Shown: one piece after another, positions 38,185 to 50,734 of the stretch
Layout: the number at the start of each line of letters is the position of its first letter
Position numbering within the stretch: the stretch's first letter is position 1
DNA from: Enoplolaimus lenunculus
Taxonomy: Eukaryota; Nematoda; Enoplea; Enoplida; Thoracostomopsidae
Direction: 5' to 3'
DNA: 64,000 bases
Assembly: GCA_030248215.1 (NCBI GenBank)
Contig: JASANG010001204.1
Span: forward strand, 124,001-188,000
Translations under genes and position numbers: made by a program
Notes under the pieces: generated by a model
Databases searched by the model: none
Seen by the model: only the letters and a program-made list of their open reading frames with translations
What the model was told of the DNA's origin: nothing

Positions 38185-38938
38185 TATTTAGCTTTAACGA
38201 TTACAATTCTATCTTAAGTTAAAACGTGGTTCATTCTTACATACTTTTGTTAAAACAAAGTTAAATTCCACAACGTGATTTGGTGCGAAGAAACTGAAAC
38301 GCAAGCAAAAGAGAACAGTTGTGAACAAAGAAAAACCATAAAAGCTAACCTGAATACGTCTCAATGATTAACAAAAGCAATGCGGGTGTTTGCCATATTT
38401 CAGGCTTGAAGCCGGATCCATTAGTTAAAGGTTACAATCCTGGAAATTTTGGTTTTCTCGCGGAAAAACGGTACCGAGTTGTTTGAAATAATTCCGAGAA
38501 TTGCCTAGTTTTCTGTCAAGAAGGGACCGTGATAACTTCTGGTCTTTTAACAAACAAATTAATTTTAAGGTTTTCAATTACACACTGTACTCTCTCGTTC
38601 TCTGTTTATTGATGTGGTCGAAAATAGCTTAGCTTTTTAGTATTGGGATTCGAAGTTAGGTAATTAGCAAGCTTTTCACGCAATTCTGATTTGAATATTA
38701 GACAAACTTTGTGTTTCGATTCAGATTCCGGCCTTTGTTGTATTCTGAGGACGGTGTTCCGACTTTTCGTTTATATATGACCGTTTCCGCTAATTCCAAG
38801 TTTAATTTAACAATATAACCACAATTCTTTGAAACAATGCAAGCAGCAAAGATGAGTTGTTCAAGTTTGGAAATTATAGCTCAAACAAACAGCAATGATT
38901 TGCAAACTGTAGATTATCGCATTGCTTACGCTGAGCAC

Positions 38939-38970
38939 AATATATATATGTATATATATATATATATAAT
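38939..38970. repeat. TA microsatellite
   Basis: (TA)n with one TG interruption. Confidence 0.9.
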
Positions 38971-39164
38971 AAAATCATCTTATCATAACAGGTTGCACGA
39001 ATTCCTAATGATAAAGTCAACTTCAAGCTGAAATTGAAATGCCGAATAAGCTAAAAAAATGCTTTTGGGTTCTGATTCAAGCACATGTTATTCCGATTGC
39101 AAAACCAAAATTAAATTGATCTTATAAGCACGTTGGTTTTTGCAGTATCTCATATAAGACAATA

Positions 39165-39244
39165 ATGGAGGTTTAGATTTGGCTTAGTCTTAGGCGTCGG
39201 AATACGTTTGACTGTTTTACGGCAGTAAAAGTAACATTTGCCAC
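39165..39244. mobile_element. TTAGGC-core element fragment, ACTTTAA-end subfamily
   Basis: GGCTTAGTCTTAGGCG is followed by GTAAAAGTAACATTTGCC. Confidence 0.5.
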
Positions 39245-40343
39245 TGTTGCAATAGCCGTGTATCAGTTTCGAAAGCTGCAAAACTTGAAGCATTTGGATG
39301 TTAGAGGGCTTTGTTTCTTAGAAAACTCTTAAATAATTTTTAAACTGCTTTATCCGTGATTATAAAAGCTTTAAACTGTGCTGCAGCAGCAAACAATTTG
39401 CTAAAGTATAACTTGTTAATACAGAGCTTAACGATTAATTACTGTAATTAACTTCAAAAACCGTTTATTTATCAAAATCTCCGACTTTGTCACGAAAATA
39501 AGGACAAAAATAACACACTTTAGCTTACGAATTTTAGTAATATTGACCTTAAGACACACTGCACCGCTTTTTACTCGTTAAATAGACGACTCCTTAAACA
39601 TTTCAACGAAAATTTTATGTTATTTATAGGATTGTTTGGGCCTTGGGCCGCAAACGGGTTGCTTATAGTGGTCAAAAATTCAGCGCATTTCGAGACATTG
39701 TCCATTTCGTAAATTACTTCACCTCAGGCTGTTTTTCGAATCAAATTTATCATTTATTTTAAAACAACATAACGCAAATAAACGTCTCTATGATTGTAAA
39801 TTATGAACCTTCAACAGGTTTGTATACTCTACAGTATTGCTAAATAATTATCTGTATTTTGATCTTTAACCTTCCGGCTGTTTGCTCTGAAATTAACTCC
39901 TGACGTTAAGAAAGATATGTTTTGCCACATTTAATTAGTAAACCAAAAACCGCATGAAACTCATTAATAGAGCAGAGATAACAAATGCTGTGTAAGAGAA
40001 TGTTCTGTTCGACTTGTTTTTTGTCATTGTTCAGAACACTCATGTTTACAACAATCACTGACGATCTGACGTACGTAAACCATTTTTCTTAAATAATAAA
40101 GTGATAATTAATAATATTATTAGGTTTAATTACAGTTTAGCCTCCCCCAGAGCAAGAAGAATCAAAGGTTGATACCACAACGCGGTAAAGCTTTAAATAA
40201 GATCAGCCAAATAATGCTAGGAACATATTTGTAAAATTTGTCTTTCCTGCTTGTGACATTTTAGGTTGCAACGGCTGCAATCACTATCGCTAGAGCCTTT
40301 GGTCAAAAGCTGCTACGAAATAATGGTTGTGAGCCATTTGGCA

Positions 40344-40572
40344 TAAGCTGTGACCTTGGCTCATATTATGAAATGCATATAGCAACTATCATCAGTTAGT
40401 CATAGGTTTCAAACTCAACAACTATACCGAGTTCAGATTAAAATTCGCACAGGAGTTGGTAGAGCAAATTATATGTGAATGAATACTGAGTTTTGAGCCG
40501 CAGCATTCACTGGTTCGAAAGTTCTATCACATATCATTAACTGGTGATAAGTGCTACACTCTGTAATAATGG
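40344..40572. mobile_element. AGCCCGTATTCTCAAATG-type element, diverged
   Basis: The ends are weak, but the inner arms ACTATCATCAGTTAGTCATA and ATCATTAACTGGTGATAAGT are clear. Confidence 0.62.
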
Positions 40573-40689
40573 TCACTATTAAGGAACTTATAATCAACTT
40601 CTTGTTTGATCAGAAAATGATTTTATTGTTTCGTTCAAGCACGACACCTTTCGTAACACATTAGATTCTACTTCGCGGGTATTTTCTGG

Positions 40690-40863
40690 CTACAGTTCGT
40701 CGCCCGACAACTTGTAAATCCGAAAGTTCATCGACTCCACAATTCGTCGCTCATCATTATGTTTAGGCTTATGCTTAGCATTGCGTTTAGGATTATGCTT
40801 AGATTTATTCAACGCTTTAAGACACTGTTGGTCGACAAGTTGTCGTGCGACGAATTTTCGTAG
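40690..40863. mobile_element. TTAGGC-core element with CGTCG ends
   Basis: Inverted ends CTACAGTTCGTCGCCCGACA and its partner near 40838-40863 enclose TTTAGGCTTATGCTTAGC-type units. The same ends occur at 28624-29244. Confidence 0.75.
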
Positions 40864-41503
40864 ATTCATTTAAGAGGTGTCTTTCAGAAAAATAACAAAA
40901 GTTTAAAGACGCTTCGTAATTAGAAAATATGAGCCAAAACAACTACTGAAATAGTTGCAATATTTTACTGTGTTTATATATAATATGTTATCTCCAAAAG
41001 GAATATTAGAACCGGCACACCCCGCGGCTAATAGCCGAAGTATATCACCGACCTTAAGATTAATATATACATCTCACACGACCTTGCTTTAAGGCAAAAT
41101 GGTACAATCGAGGCTAAAACCACAACAAACCTTCTGCGTTCTCTTTAGAAACGGCTAATATTAGCAAAAATATAGCAGCCTCAGTTTTCAAATATCAAAG
41201 AATCATAGAAACCTGAATAGATCGTTCTATGTACCCCGAATGCATGTTCCAAAATCATGAACTACAGTACTCCCGACGTTACTATAGAAAAATTGGGTAT
41301 TCATCGACACGTGAGCCAATCACAAGGCTCACAGTATTAGTTTCAGAATAAATTTAGTCAAATCAAACCCTAACGTTGATCTTGAAAACGGTTTGATTTT
41401 TCGTAGGGTAAAAAATTAAATCCGATAAACCTTAAACGATTCGCCATTTAGATTCGAGTTTTCATTAAAATTTATATAAGGATTAAAGTTCCAAATAAAT
41501 CCT

Positions 41504-41572
41504 AAAGCGCTATTCACACGCGCAAGTTTTTGCTATGAGAACTTGCAGCTGCAAATTGCACGCAGAACAGGT
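41504..41572. mobile_element. Fragment of the TAA-flanked element
   Basis: AGCGCTATTCACACGCGCAA, then TTGCAGCTGCAAATTGCACG. Only one end is present. Confidence 0.6.
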
Positions 41573-42074
41573 CAGGCAAAACCAAAGGAATAATTAATAA
41601 TGTTATATGGAAAAATAAACTTGCTTAATATAAAACAGTTGTCTTCATGCTACATCGAAAGACTGCCAGATTTCAACACTGTCTAAAGTTCATTTTTGCG
41701 GCGATCTTCATACTTGCATTTATGACGGCACTGCGAGAAAATGTTTTATCGTTGAAGCTCATAATCTTCGGCCGACAAATCGATAATAGAAGAAACGAAC
41801 TGTTGTTAGAATTCACCGAATTTTTTGCAGTAAAATTAAATGTTAATATTTAATCAACTGAAAAGGTTTTTTTATTTCCGAAAGAATTTTTGAGAATAGA
41901 AAACGATCAAATATAAGATTTTTGCGAAAATCCAACTGAAACTGTAACGCTTATAAGTTGATCAGATACACGACGATTACCAAGATTAAATACACCTTAT
42001 TTGACGCATTTCCGAAGACGCTGAACAACGCTTGTTTGAAAACTTAAAATTTTTATCTGTATTCGTAAATTTGT

Positions 42075-42280
42075 GTAGCATTTCTCACTATCTGGTGATA
42101 TGACTTGCGGTTTTTGTGCCAGTAAGTGAAGAGGTTCAATATTCTTTGCAGTTATTGAATTTAATTTGTTCCATTTCTACGCCAATTTCAAAATTTTCAA
42201 TTGCAGGAGTTCGTTAGTTCGAACACGTATCGCTAGGTGTAGTGATAGGTGCTATTTATATGCATTTGCGAATATGGGCC
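42075..42280. mobile_element. AGCCCGTATTCTCAAATG-type element, diverged
   Basis: Inner block TCACTATCTGGTGATATGAC; right end GCATTTGCGAATATGGGCC. Confidence 0.62.
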
Positions 42281-42469
42281 ATTAGTCAAGATGTAACGAG
42301 CTTATAAAAAACTCATTTCCAATTTATCAATTTCGGTTCATTTTCGCTTTATATTGCAATGTGGAGTTTCAGAAAACGTAATAAATTCACATTTGACAAT
42401 GTCTTTTTACGACGTTACCGTTATTATTTATGGCAAATGTCTTGAACAAGGCCGAACAAGTGCCTAATA

Positions 42470-42919
42470 CTGTAGTGTCTCGAATAAGAGTGGAACTGAT
42501 ATTTATTTGGCATCTCCAGAGGGTACTACGTGTTATTCGGTAAACTGACTGTTATTTATTTTTAACCCGCTCTCTGCCACCCTTAGTTACTGAGATATAT
42601 TTGGTACTGCGAGTATCTGTTGAATTATATAAACGTTTATTTGTCTTTTATCAAGAGCTTAGGCGATGATGTAAGGTTATACTTTAGGGAGTATACTTTC
42701 AAAACTTAATATTATTTTAAAGTTTCGAGCTCAACTTTATTTGTTCCTGGAGTTATTTATGCGCTACAATTAGCGATAATTGACATTTATGGACTCTATA
42801 TATGGTTAGGGGACTCTATTAGCTTACGGACTCTTATTAGGGATACGGGCTCCTATTTAGTGAGACTCAAAACGGTTACCCCCCTCTTGTTACCCCCTGT
42901 CTTATTCGGGTCACTAGAG
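42470..42919 (+). mobile_element. TA-flanked miniature element, full length
   Basis: 450 bp with TA on both sides. The terminal repeats are slightly changed and the interior GGACTC blocks are present. Confidence 0.87.
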
Positions 42920-43891
42920 TATATATATTATTATTATTATTAATATATATTAATAGTTGAAAATCAAAATTTATGGGCAAACAAATTATAAAAGTTCTAC
43001 CTTATTCAAATGGCGCTATAACAAACAGCAAACAGGTTTAGACTTTCAGAAACTGTTTTCGCTAATAATTAATATATGAGTTATATATTTAATTATAAGA
43101 ATTCAAATACATAAATGTATTCTGTCTTGCGTTCCGATTCGTTCAATACGGTAATATCCAGCGGCTATTTAGCAAAACTTGAAGAATTTGAACTGTAATT
43201 ATTTGGTTATTACCCAAATTTTCAATAGTTTAACTGTTCTCTCAGGCTAACAACTCTATCAGTATACCGTTAAAAAGCCACCTGGGTATTATTTTGCAAG
43301 ATCAACGCACCAATCAGGTAAGTATAATATGTTGCTCCTTCCTATGCATGCGTGAATATATGATACACTTCAAGCAGTTAGATTGTTATACGCTAAAACA
43401 TTGCTGAACTTAAAGTGGACACTAAAACTCTATCTTGAAAATAGTACAGTTTCTAAGAATTTTAGTAATATAAGCTTAGCTTGCGTTCAACCGGATTAAT
43501 ATGGTAATTTTAGAGTCAAAACGCAAAAATTATCGCGTCGAATTGGTTGTAAAAAACTCTGCAAAATGAGGTGCCGTCAATTACCAGCTTGTGTTCTACA
43601 GTATGACTGTTTGTATTGGATGGTCGTAAGGTTTGTTCGTTCAATCGCCTTCGGCAATATGTTCAGCTGAAAGAAATCGGCGGCGACACGACCTGGTGCA
43701 GTGGAGTTTATATATGTTCGCGAACCGAAATATTGCATTCTGCATTGAAACTATTTAGGCATTCTCCCTTTTGCGTCTATATTAACAATTTTCGAATGTT
43801 CGCAGTCGCTGTGGATATATCAAGGTGGTCAGTCTAAGTGAACGTGGTTTATAACCGTAGAAGGCTTTGCTATTCAAACATAAATAGGACT

Positions 43892-44068
43892 GGCCCATGT
43901 ATAGAACAGGGCCGGATCGTTTTCCGGAGGGGCTAATAGAGTCAGTTTAAGTTTTAGACTATTTAGGCTTAAGAATACACTCATCCATACGCTTAGACTT
44001 AGGCTTAATAGGCTTAGGCTTAGGAATATGCTTTTACTACTGTTCCGGCCCTGTTCTATACATGGGCC
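43892..44068. mobile_element. TTAGGC-core element, intact ends, exact 8-bp duplication
   Basis: 177 bp. Flanked by ATAGGACT at 43884-43891 and 44069-44076. Terminal repeats GGCCCATGTATAGAACAGGG are complete on both sides, making this the best reference copy. Confidence 0.93.
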
Positions 44069-44487
44069 ATAGGACTTATATATTTGACCTGGCTGGCGTT
44101 GATGTAGAATTATTGGACGAAATTCAAACAATTTTATCAAACTGCGTTACTGTTCTAGGCTTTCCGACCAATTTAAATGTGTAAGGCTTAGGGTTGCCAA
44201 TAAGTGAGCCATTTCAAACCGAAGTAAACATAAGCCTAATGCGTAAATGTGAGACAAACCCTGTGCACGAACCGGCTTCAGTGTTATATGTTCCTTTTTT
44301 AGGAGCTAGATTATAATACATAGGTTCCAACCGGTAGTGGATGCATGGTTTTCCGGCGGTGCAGAAATATATACTGTGACACCGATTCTGAATTCTCAAC
44401 AAGAAGTGTGAATTAATTCGTGTGGTTTAGCAACAGCAAACACTGAAAGGTTAAATTCATTTAATTTTGCGTTGCATTTGCGTCATG

Positions 44488-44670
44488 TACTATTAGCCTG
44501 TAAGCTAAGAACGCATACTATTAGCCTGTAAGCTAAGAACGCATACTGTTAGCCTGTAAGCTAAGAACACATACTGTTAGCCTGTAAGCTAAGAACACAT
44601 ACTGTTAGCCTGTAAGCTAAGAACGCATACTGTTAGCCTGTAAGCTAAGAATGCATACTGTTAGCCTGTG
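44488..44670. repeat. 28-bp minisatellite, six full units plus a part
   Basis: Units start at 44488, 44516, 44544, 44572, 44600 and 44628, with a partial unit at 44656. The unit reads TACTRTTAGCCTGTAAGCTA, then AGAAYGCA with few variants. It contains the short inverted pair TTAGC and GCTAA. No unique spacers occur, so it is not a CRISPR array. Confidence 0.95.
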
Positions 44671-46926
44671 GGAAACAATTGACATCGTAGTATTTGAACC
44701 ACAACGAGGCTACTACGAATTCAATCCCCATGTGCTTTATCATGTCGCGGAAACTTGCTCCTTAAACATCAATCCCTGTTTATTTATGCTACTGCATACG
44801 TGTTCGAAGCCAAAGAGTGGGACATTAGCCCTATGGAAGAATTTTGCCCCCTCTATGTCGACGTTTCTTCTAAATCGTCAAAAACTCTTCTATGTCCATC
44901 CTGACAAATGTTTCGCCTCCCAGCAAGGTGAGCTTACTACAGGCCGGACTCTATATAATTTCAGGGCTAACTTTGAGTAATAATTTTCAATAATTCGTCT
45001 ACATATTTCTATGTTGTCTTTGCCAAAAAGAAGGCAATATACTAAAAAACTGTGGCAGGCTCCATATGTGGGATCGCCTTAAAGTACGACAAATCAGTTG
45101 TTCTTTGAAATATTTCGGCTGTATACCAAGCAAGATTATTATGTAATATATCATCATAATCTTAACGTTGTGACCTATCTAATGACACCAAAATCAAGCC
45201 CCCGATTTGCGACGTAAAAATCCGCTGGTTTACGCGAAACATTTTCAAGTTGATTACGCAAAACATTTTCATTTTGATTAAATACACTAATGTATATAAG
45301 CTTTTGTCCCTGTGTAGAAATTAAGTTTTGGTTACAAAAGTTTGTTGTTGATTATCTCAGAAATCTTGGAACATTTTATATCAATTCAAAGATGAGGGTA
45401 TTTATATTTCGAAAGCTGTAATTATTTTTCAAAACGATTTTCGGAGACGCGCATAAGGAGTTGCCAGTTCTTACAGGTGAGTCTTAAAATTTTATAAGGG
45501 GGACCAAAATTTTTAGCAAGTCTGAGCAACCTCTTGCCTCCTCTGCTACCAGCACGTGTTATCTTAGCCAATTTCTTCCAAAACTAGCGATTGTTTGTTC
45601 TGGGACCGTGGTACAAGTCAGTTGTAGCACGGCTTATGATCCTTCCTTCCGGTACTTTTCCAATATGTAAATCGTCCGAATAATCATTCAGTTCTCATAG
45701 GTGTTTGGTGCAACTATCCGAATTGAAGTAACAAATTTACCACAAACCGGTATAGGCACTGAAACTAGACGTAACACAACCAGTTGAGGAATGCAAATCG
45801 ACTGCAAACTGTAATGTTGCAACTACTTCTAGTGCCAACTTCTGTTAGTCCATTTCAATTGCCATTGCGCTTCAAAATTGTCTCCAAAATAACATTTGAG
45901 TTAATATAGCGAGTTAAGACTTTAATCTGTGGTATTCTTAGGGTCTGAAATGACACGGCAAATTTATATTTTGCAGTCTACGTAACAGTTTGACTAATTT
46001 GCTTATGTTCTGAATGCCTCCTAATTTGAAAACACAAGATACAATGAAAATAATATAATTGTTTCAGTCTAAATTAGTAACAGGACGTGCACATTTTTAC
46101 GTTTCGGAATTTGCGAAACGTTGTTACAATGAGAACTTTGGTTGACATTGTGTTAACAGCAGCAGTAATTAGGTTATTTGGTGGGGTACCAGTGTTTTAA
46201 CAAACCTTCTTTTGTTCCTGGTACATTTTCCAGGAACCGAGTTCCTTTTACTGCTGTCGCTCTTTGTAATCTTGGTGTCGCACAAAATGCGGTGTCTGTC
46301 GCACATCGAGTGTTGACCGTTATCTGCGATAGCCATTGGTTTTTCAAATTAAACTGCTGCCGTTTCCCGCGATGCTATCCGATACAATCCGTATTTAAAT
46401 ATATAGTAGACGGATGTATGTTCATTTACCTCGTTAAGTTTGGTTAACATTGCTTTTTGTTTGTGTCTCGCAATATATATACCTGCTCATTTATTTCTCA
46501 ACAATAAAAATTTCATTTTTCTTTTGCAAATTTCTGCCGCGCACAGGAACAGAGTCTGTGCTAAATTTTGGATTTGCTGCTAGTACCCGGCTTAAAACCA
46601 TAAAACAATTCTGGGCGTCCTATGTATATACGTAATCTACGTTGTGCATCACATTTAGCTTTTCTATTACAGCTTAAAATCAATAAATATGCAACATTCA
46701 TTCATTTGAATCTCGATGATAATCCGAACTAATTAAATCCAAGTATATTTCCTATTATTCCATATCTGTCCGTCATCAAACATTTGTCTTGTCGCGGTGA
46801 AGTAGGTACGTAATGCCAAGCGTACAATAGGAATAAGCTATAAAAGCTATGGCTTAAGGTGTCAATTTACAGCTTATAACGTGAAAAGAATTAATCAAGA
46901 TAGTGTGCTGCAGTTTTAAATAGTTA

Positions 46927-47006
46927 GACCAACGTATAGAACAAGGGCGAAACAGTAGTATAAGCAAAATGCTTAAGCCTAAGCCTAAAGCGTAAGCGTA
47001 AAAATT
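46927..47006. mobile_element. TTAGGC-core element, left part
   Basis: GACCAACGTATAGAACAAGG, then AAGCCTAAGCCTAAAGCG. No right end is seen. Confidence 0.55.
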
Positions 47007-47223
47007 TCCCCAGCGTATATTAGTAGAGTTGTTAAGTAAAATGTGGGGCACAAGAAATTTTTTTCGCTAATATTCAAATCTTATCATTCGGCCATAGGAG
47101 ACAAAAGTGAACGAAAAGATGAAACGAATTTATCACGCCGGCGCAATTGCGGCTATTCCTAATAAAGACGGCAACTATACATGCATAAGTAAAACAGTGT
47201 ATTGAAATTTTAACAAATGCTAT

Positions 47224-47421
47224 CAGGGCACGAGCAGCCACCCCCATACCTTCCATTTGGGGGGCCCCACCCTTAAAGGGGCCTCCACCCGAATCGGCTG
47301 AAACAAAAACCGCCGAAGTTTTAAAATGGATTTGCATGGTTGCCCGCACGCTTCGCTCGCGAGTTCCAGTCCATTACCCTGGAGTTTGTAGAGAACCCAA
47401 ACCCCTGCCTGCTCCGGCAGT
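47224..47421. mobile_element. GGCCGGAGCAGCC-type element, well preserved
   Basis: GGCACGAGCAGCCACC at left and GCCTGCTCCGGCAGTG at right. The interior is nearly the same as 6491-6669, including CTTCGCTCGCGAGTT. Confidence 0.75.
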
Positions 47422-48730
47422 GAATGCCATGACTTAAATATTCAAACTTTAATACTTTTAGTGTAAAGTTTTTGGGTAAAAACCAAATTTTAATTTTCTC
47501 AGATAATCAAAACGTGTACCTAAATATATTTTTTAATTCCAGAAAGGGTTTTTGCGAATACTAAAACATAGTTTTGCTTCATTTGTTGTTTTAAGTATAG
47601 TACTCAAGCTTAGCACAAGTTGATTTGAGGTTACCCGGCTTATGTCGATTAAATATATGATAGGTTTTGTAGTTAAAGCATTCTGGGAAAATTAATTACC
47701 CGGGAAAAGCTTCAGCTGTCTAAGTTGGAAAGTTCGAATTTAATGCTTATATATACTTTTAAAATTATGTCCCAATTTACAAACTTTTTTAAATGTAAGA
47801 ATGTTTGAGTTTAAACAAGTTAGAGCCATATATCGGGTGCAACCAAAGGTGAAAAGTACCGGATTCGGAGCCACAACCGGAGTCGCAAGTCAACGAAACT
47901 TACCAGAACCTGAGGTAAACCCGGAGTTGACGCAAACTTACGTAGTTGAAATCGTGTCTAATTTGTTTATTTTAGCAAATATCTGTAATGTATTGTTAAA
48001 TCGTTTGGTTTTGCTCTTATTTTTGGCACGGCAATTGTTTTCTCAAAATTGTGACAAAAGTTAAAACGAAACGCGCAAAACAGATAAATTTTGTTAAAAA
48101 ATATGCAAAATTTTACAACCGAAATTAATATATATTTGTCTATTTCCGTGAGTGTTTTGAATTTTATATTTATTTATAATTATAAAACAACTTGTGCTCA
48201 CTTGTGAATTTTGGTAAACAAAGGTAAGCCTTAGCCCAAATTATTACAAAAATTACAAAATTTCAAAAGCTGCGAAAGAAACCCGATCTGTTTTACTTTT
48301 TACAGTCTTTATATGACCAGCATGGAAGCATTCGACACAGGACAATTCTTAAAACCGCAACCATTTACCGAAAACAATTTCTGTCATTTTGAAGAGTACG
48401 TACGTAGAACAATTATTATCATTATGTCAAGCAATAAGTAGACTTTATCAATGTACTTATCGCTTTTATGGTTTGTCGCGCCGCTATAGCGCTTAGCTGC
48501 GCTCAAATATGTTCCGGCTGAAAAGACGTATGTATACATTTGATACGCAACAGTAATAAATTAATTGAATATAAGCACGGCTTGATAAGCACTGCTTCAC
48601 CAAGAAGTACTAAATGCGAGAGGCGAGATGGATTTTGAAGAGTCTTCGAGCAACCGCACAGAATTATTTGACTGAATAAAAGCTGAATTTTGCTCAGGAT
48701 TTAGTTGCAAATCCGCAAATTGAGGCTTAA

Positions 48731-49010
48731 ATTTTATAGCGATTGTCCACGTTAGCTAAAGGGGCGATGTTGAGTGGACATTTTATATGCTTGATCATAG
48801 TCTATTTATGTTCAGAACTTAGACAAAAACAGATAATATCATGGTACCACTGAACGCGAAAAATGTAGGGATTTTAGAGCGACTGCCCACGTTAGCAAAA
48901 GGAGCGATGTTAAGTGGAAATTTTATTTGCTTGATCATGGTCTATTAATGTTCAGAACTTAGACAAAAACAAATAATATCATGGTGCTGCTGAACGCGAA
49001 AAATGTAGGG
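48731..49010. repeat. 140-bp tandem duplication, diverged
   Basis: 48731-48870 and 48871-49010 align throughout with scattered differences, each ending GAACGCGAAAAATGTAGGG. Confidence 0.92.
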
Positions 49011-49289
49011 ATCGTAGGCGGCAGACGGAGTTTAATTATTTTCCTTAAGCTGGAGGCAGACCTCCGCTTAAAATCGTGCTAAACCTATTGAAATTGCACC
49101 TTTTACACACTAGCAGCTTAACCGTCAGTAACAACGCGTCACGTGTTAAAAGTCAGTAAAATTATTTGTACTTGCTGTTGAATGAAAAATTTTAAAAATT
49201 AAATTTTCGGTTTGAAATCATATTATTAACTATCATACTTTTCACAGCAGTACGTCGCCATGGCAGATAATCGCTCGTGATTGGTTGTA

Positions 49290-49432
49290 GCGCAGGCCCG
49301 TAGCCGGGGGCTAAAAAAATTTCTGTCGAGGACACACCAGGAATTTTGTTGACTAAGCCAGGTTGAAAAGTTTTTGGGGGAACAAAAATTTTTTCATGAG
49401 CCTGCGCCCCCCCTGTCTCTCCTTGGTTGCAG
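49290..49432. mobile_element. GTAGCCA-ended element, short copy
   Basis: GCAGGCCCGTAGCCGGGGGC at left; CTGCGCCCCCCCTG and CCTTGGTTGCAGGG at right. Confidence 0.5.
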
Positions 49433-50534
49433 GGTCATTGTAGTGTTATTAATTTGCTTTCTCGCGTTTAATACCAAATGTGTCAACGTAAAACATGTGA
49501 TAAATATACGTTCGAATAAACGAAACAAATTGTCTTTGTATATTTCAAAGATGCGAATAACGTTCTGCAAAACGATTGTTTATTTTGATTTGGTATTAAA
49601 AATTATATTAACCAGTTTGACAACTCAACAATATTTCAGGTTGCTCCGCCTGTTTCTTGTTTATCAACAAGCTTGTCTTACATTTGGCGTGCCATATCTC
49701 AAGAGATAATCCAATTCGTTGAACAGACTACGATTGGAACCAAAATGTCGTCTTTAATACGCAACAAGCTTGATGGTGTCGAATTTCTTACTTCTATGGA
49801 ACGCCATTAATTTAAAGTCTTTTACTAATATTTTATGCACAAAGCAAAATTTCGACCAAATTTTCCTCGGCACAGGGTCTGTAGGGTTATTAAATCAGGT
49901 ATTTCATCTTATAATTGCTAAAAGTATAAAACTTATCGAATGGTCTGTAAAATTATGGCTTGTAAAACATTTTGAAATTTACCATTGGTATATATAATGT
50001 GTATAGTTGTAAGATTTTAATATCTAACCTTTCAATAAACTAGTGCTGATACTGCAAAATTTATAATACTTTTTGCCCTCACTTGAACCTGTGTGTTTTG
50101 TGTTTTTACACCTATAAAAATGCATGAAACTGCGTCTGCAAAGGAAAATTTAAAATTGGAAAAGGCGACAAGTTTTAACGTCAATGAGAACTTGGCTTGA
50201 AAATCTAGGAAAACACAAGATGGCACATAGGAAAATACATTCGCCGGAACCAGAGAAATTTTGGGAAAATTCACTTCGAGCGTGGTTTTGTGGTAAAATT
50301 GAATAACAAACAAAATTGACCAACTTAACGTTTGCTTAAAGTACCAATTTACATAGGAACTTGCTTTGATCTCCGAATGGTTGTTCAATGCCCTGATTCT
50401 TACTCAAGAGAAGTTTAGCCATGGGCGCAGCAGATAATTCAGAAACGAAGCAAACCACATACGATGGGGCCTGATAGTATATGGGCGAAGAAACTTCGCG
50501 AGCGTAGCGAACTAGAATCCAAATCTGTTTAATT

Positions 50535-50734
50535 GACCAATGTAAAGAACAGGGGCGGAACAGTATTGTAAGCATATACCTAAGTCAAAGTCTAAGCCTA
50601 AGCGAAAGAATGAGCATATTCCTACGCCTAAGGCTAAGCCTAAGCATAAGCCAAGCAAAAAATAATCTAATGGTTCAGCTTACTCCATTGTAGTCCTACA
50701 GAAAACCATTGCGGCCCTGATCTTTACATGGGCC
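50535..50734. mobile_element. TTAGGC-core element, full length
   Basis: 200 bp from GACCAATGTAAAGAACAGGG to TGATCTTTACATGGGCC, with AAGGCTAAGCCTAAGC inside. The flanking octamers are not a clean match. Confidence 0.8.

Noticed and set aside
44488-44670. Regular 28-bp repeats that might suggest a CRISPR array
   Set aside because: Units are directly abutting without unique spacers, in an animal genome. It is a minisatellite.
44651-44980. 109-codon open frame beginning in the minisatellite
   Set aside because: The start lies in the last repeat unit and no family or exon border was found.
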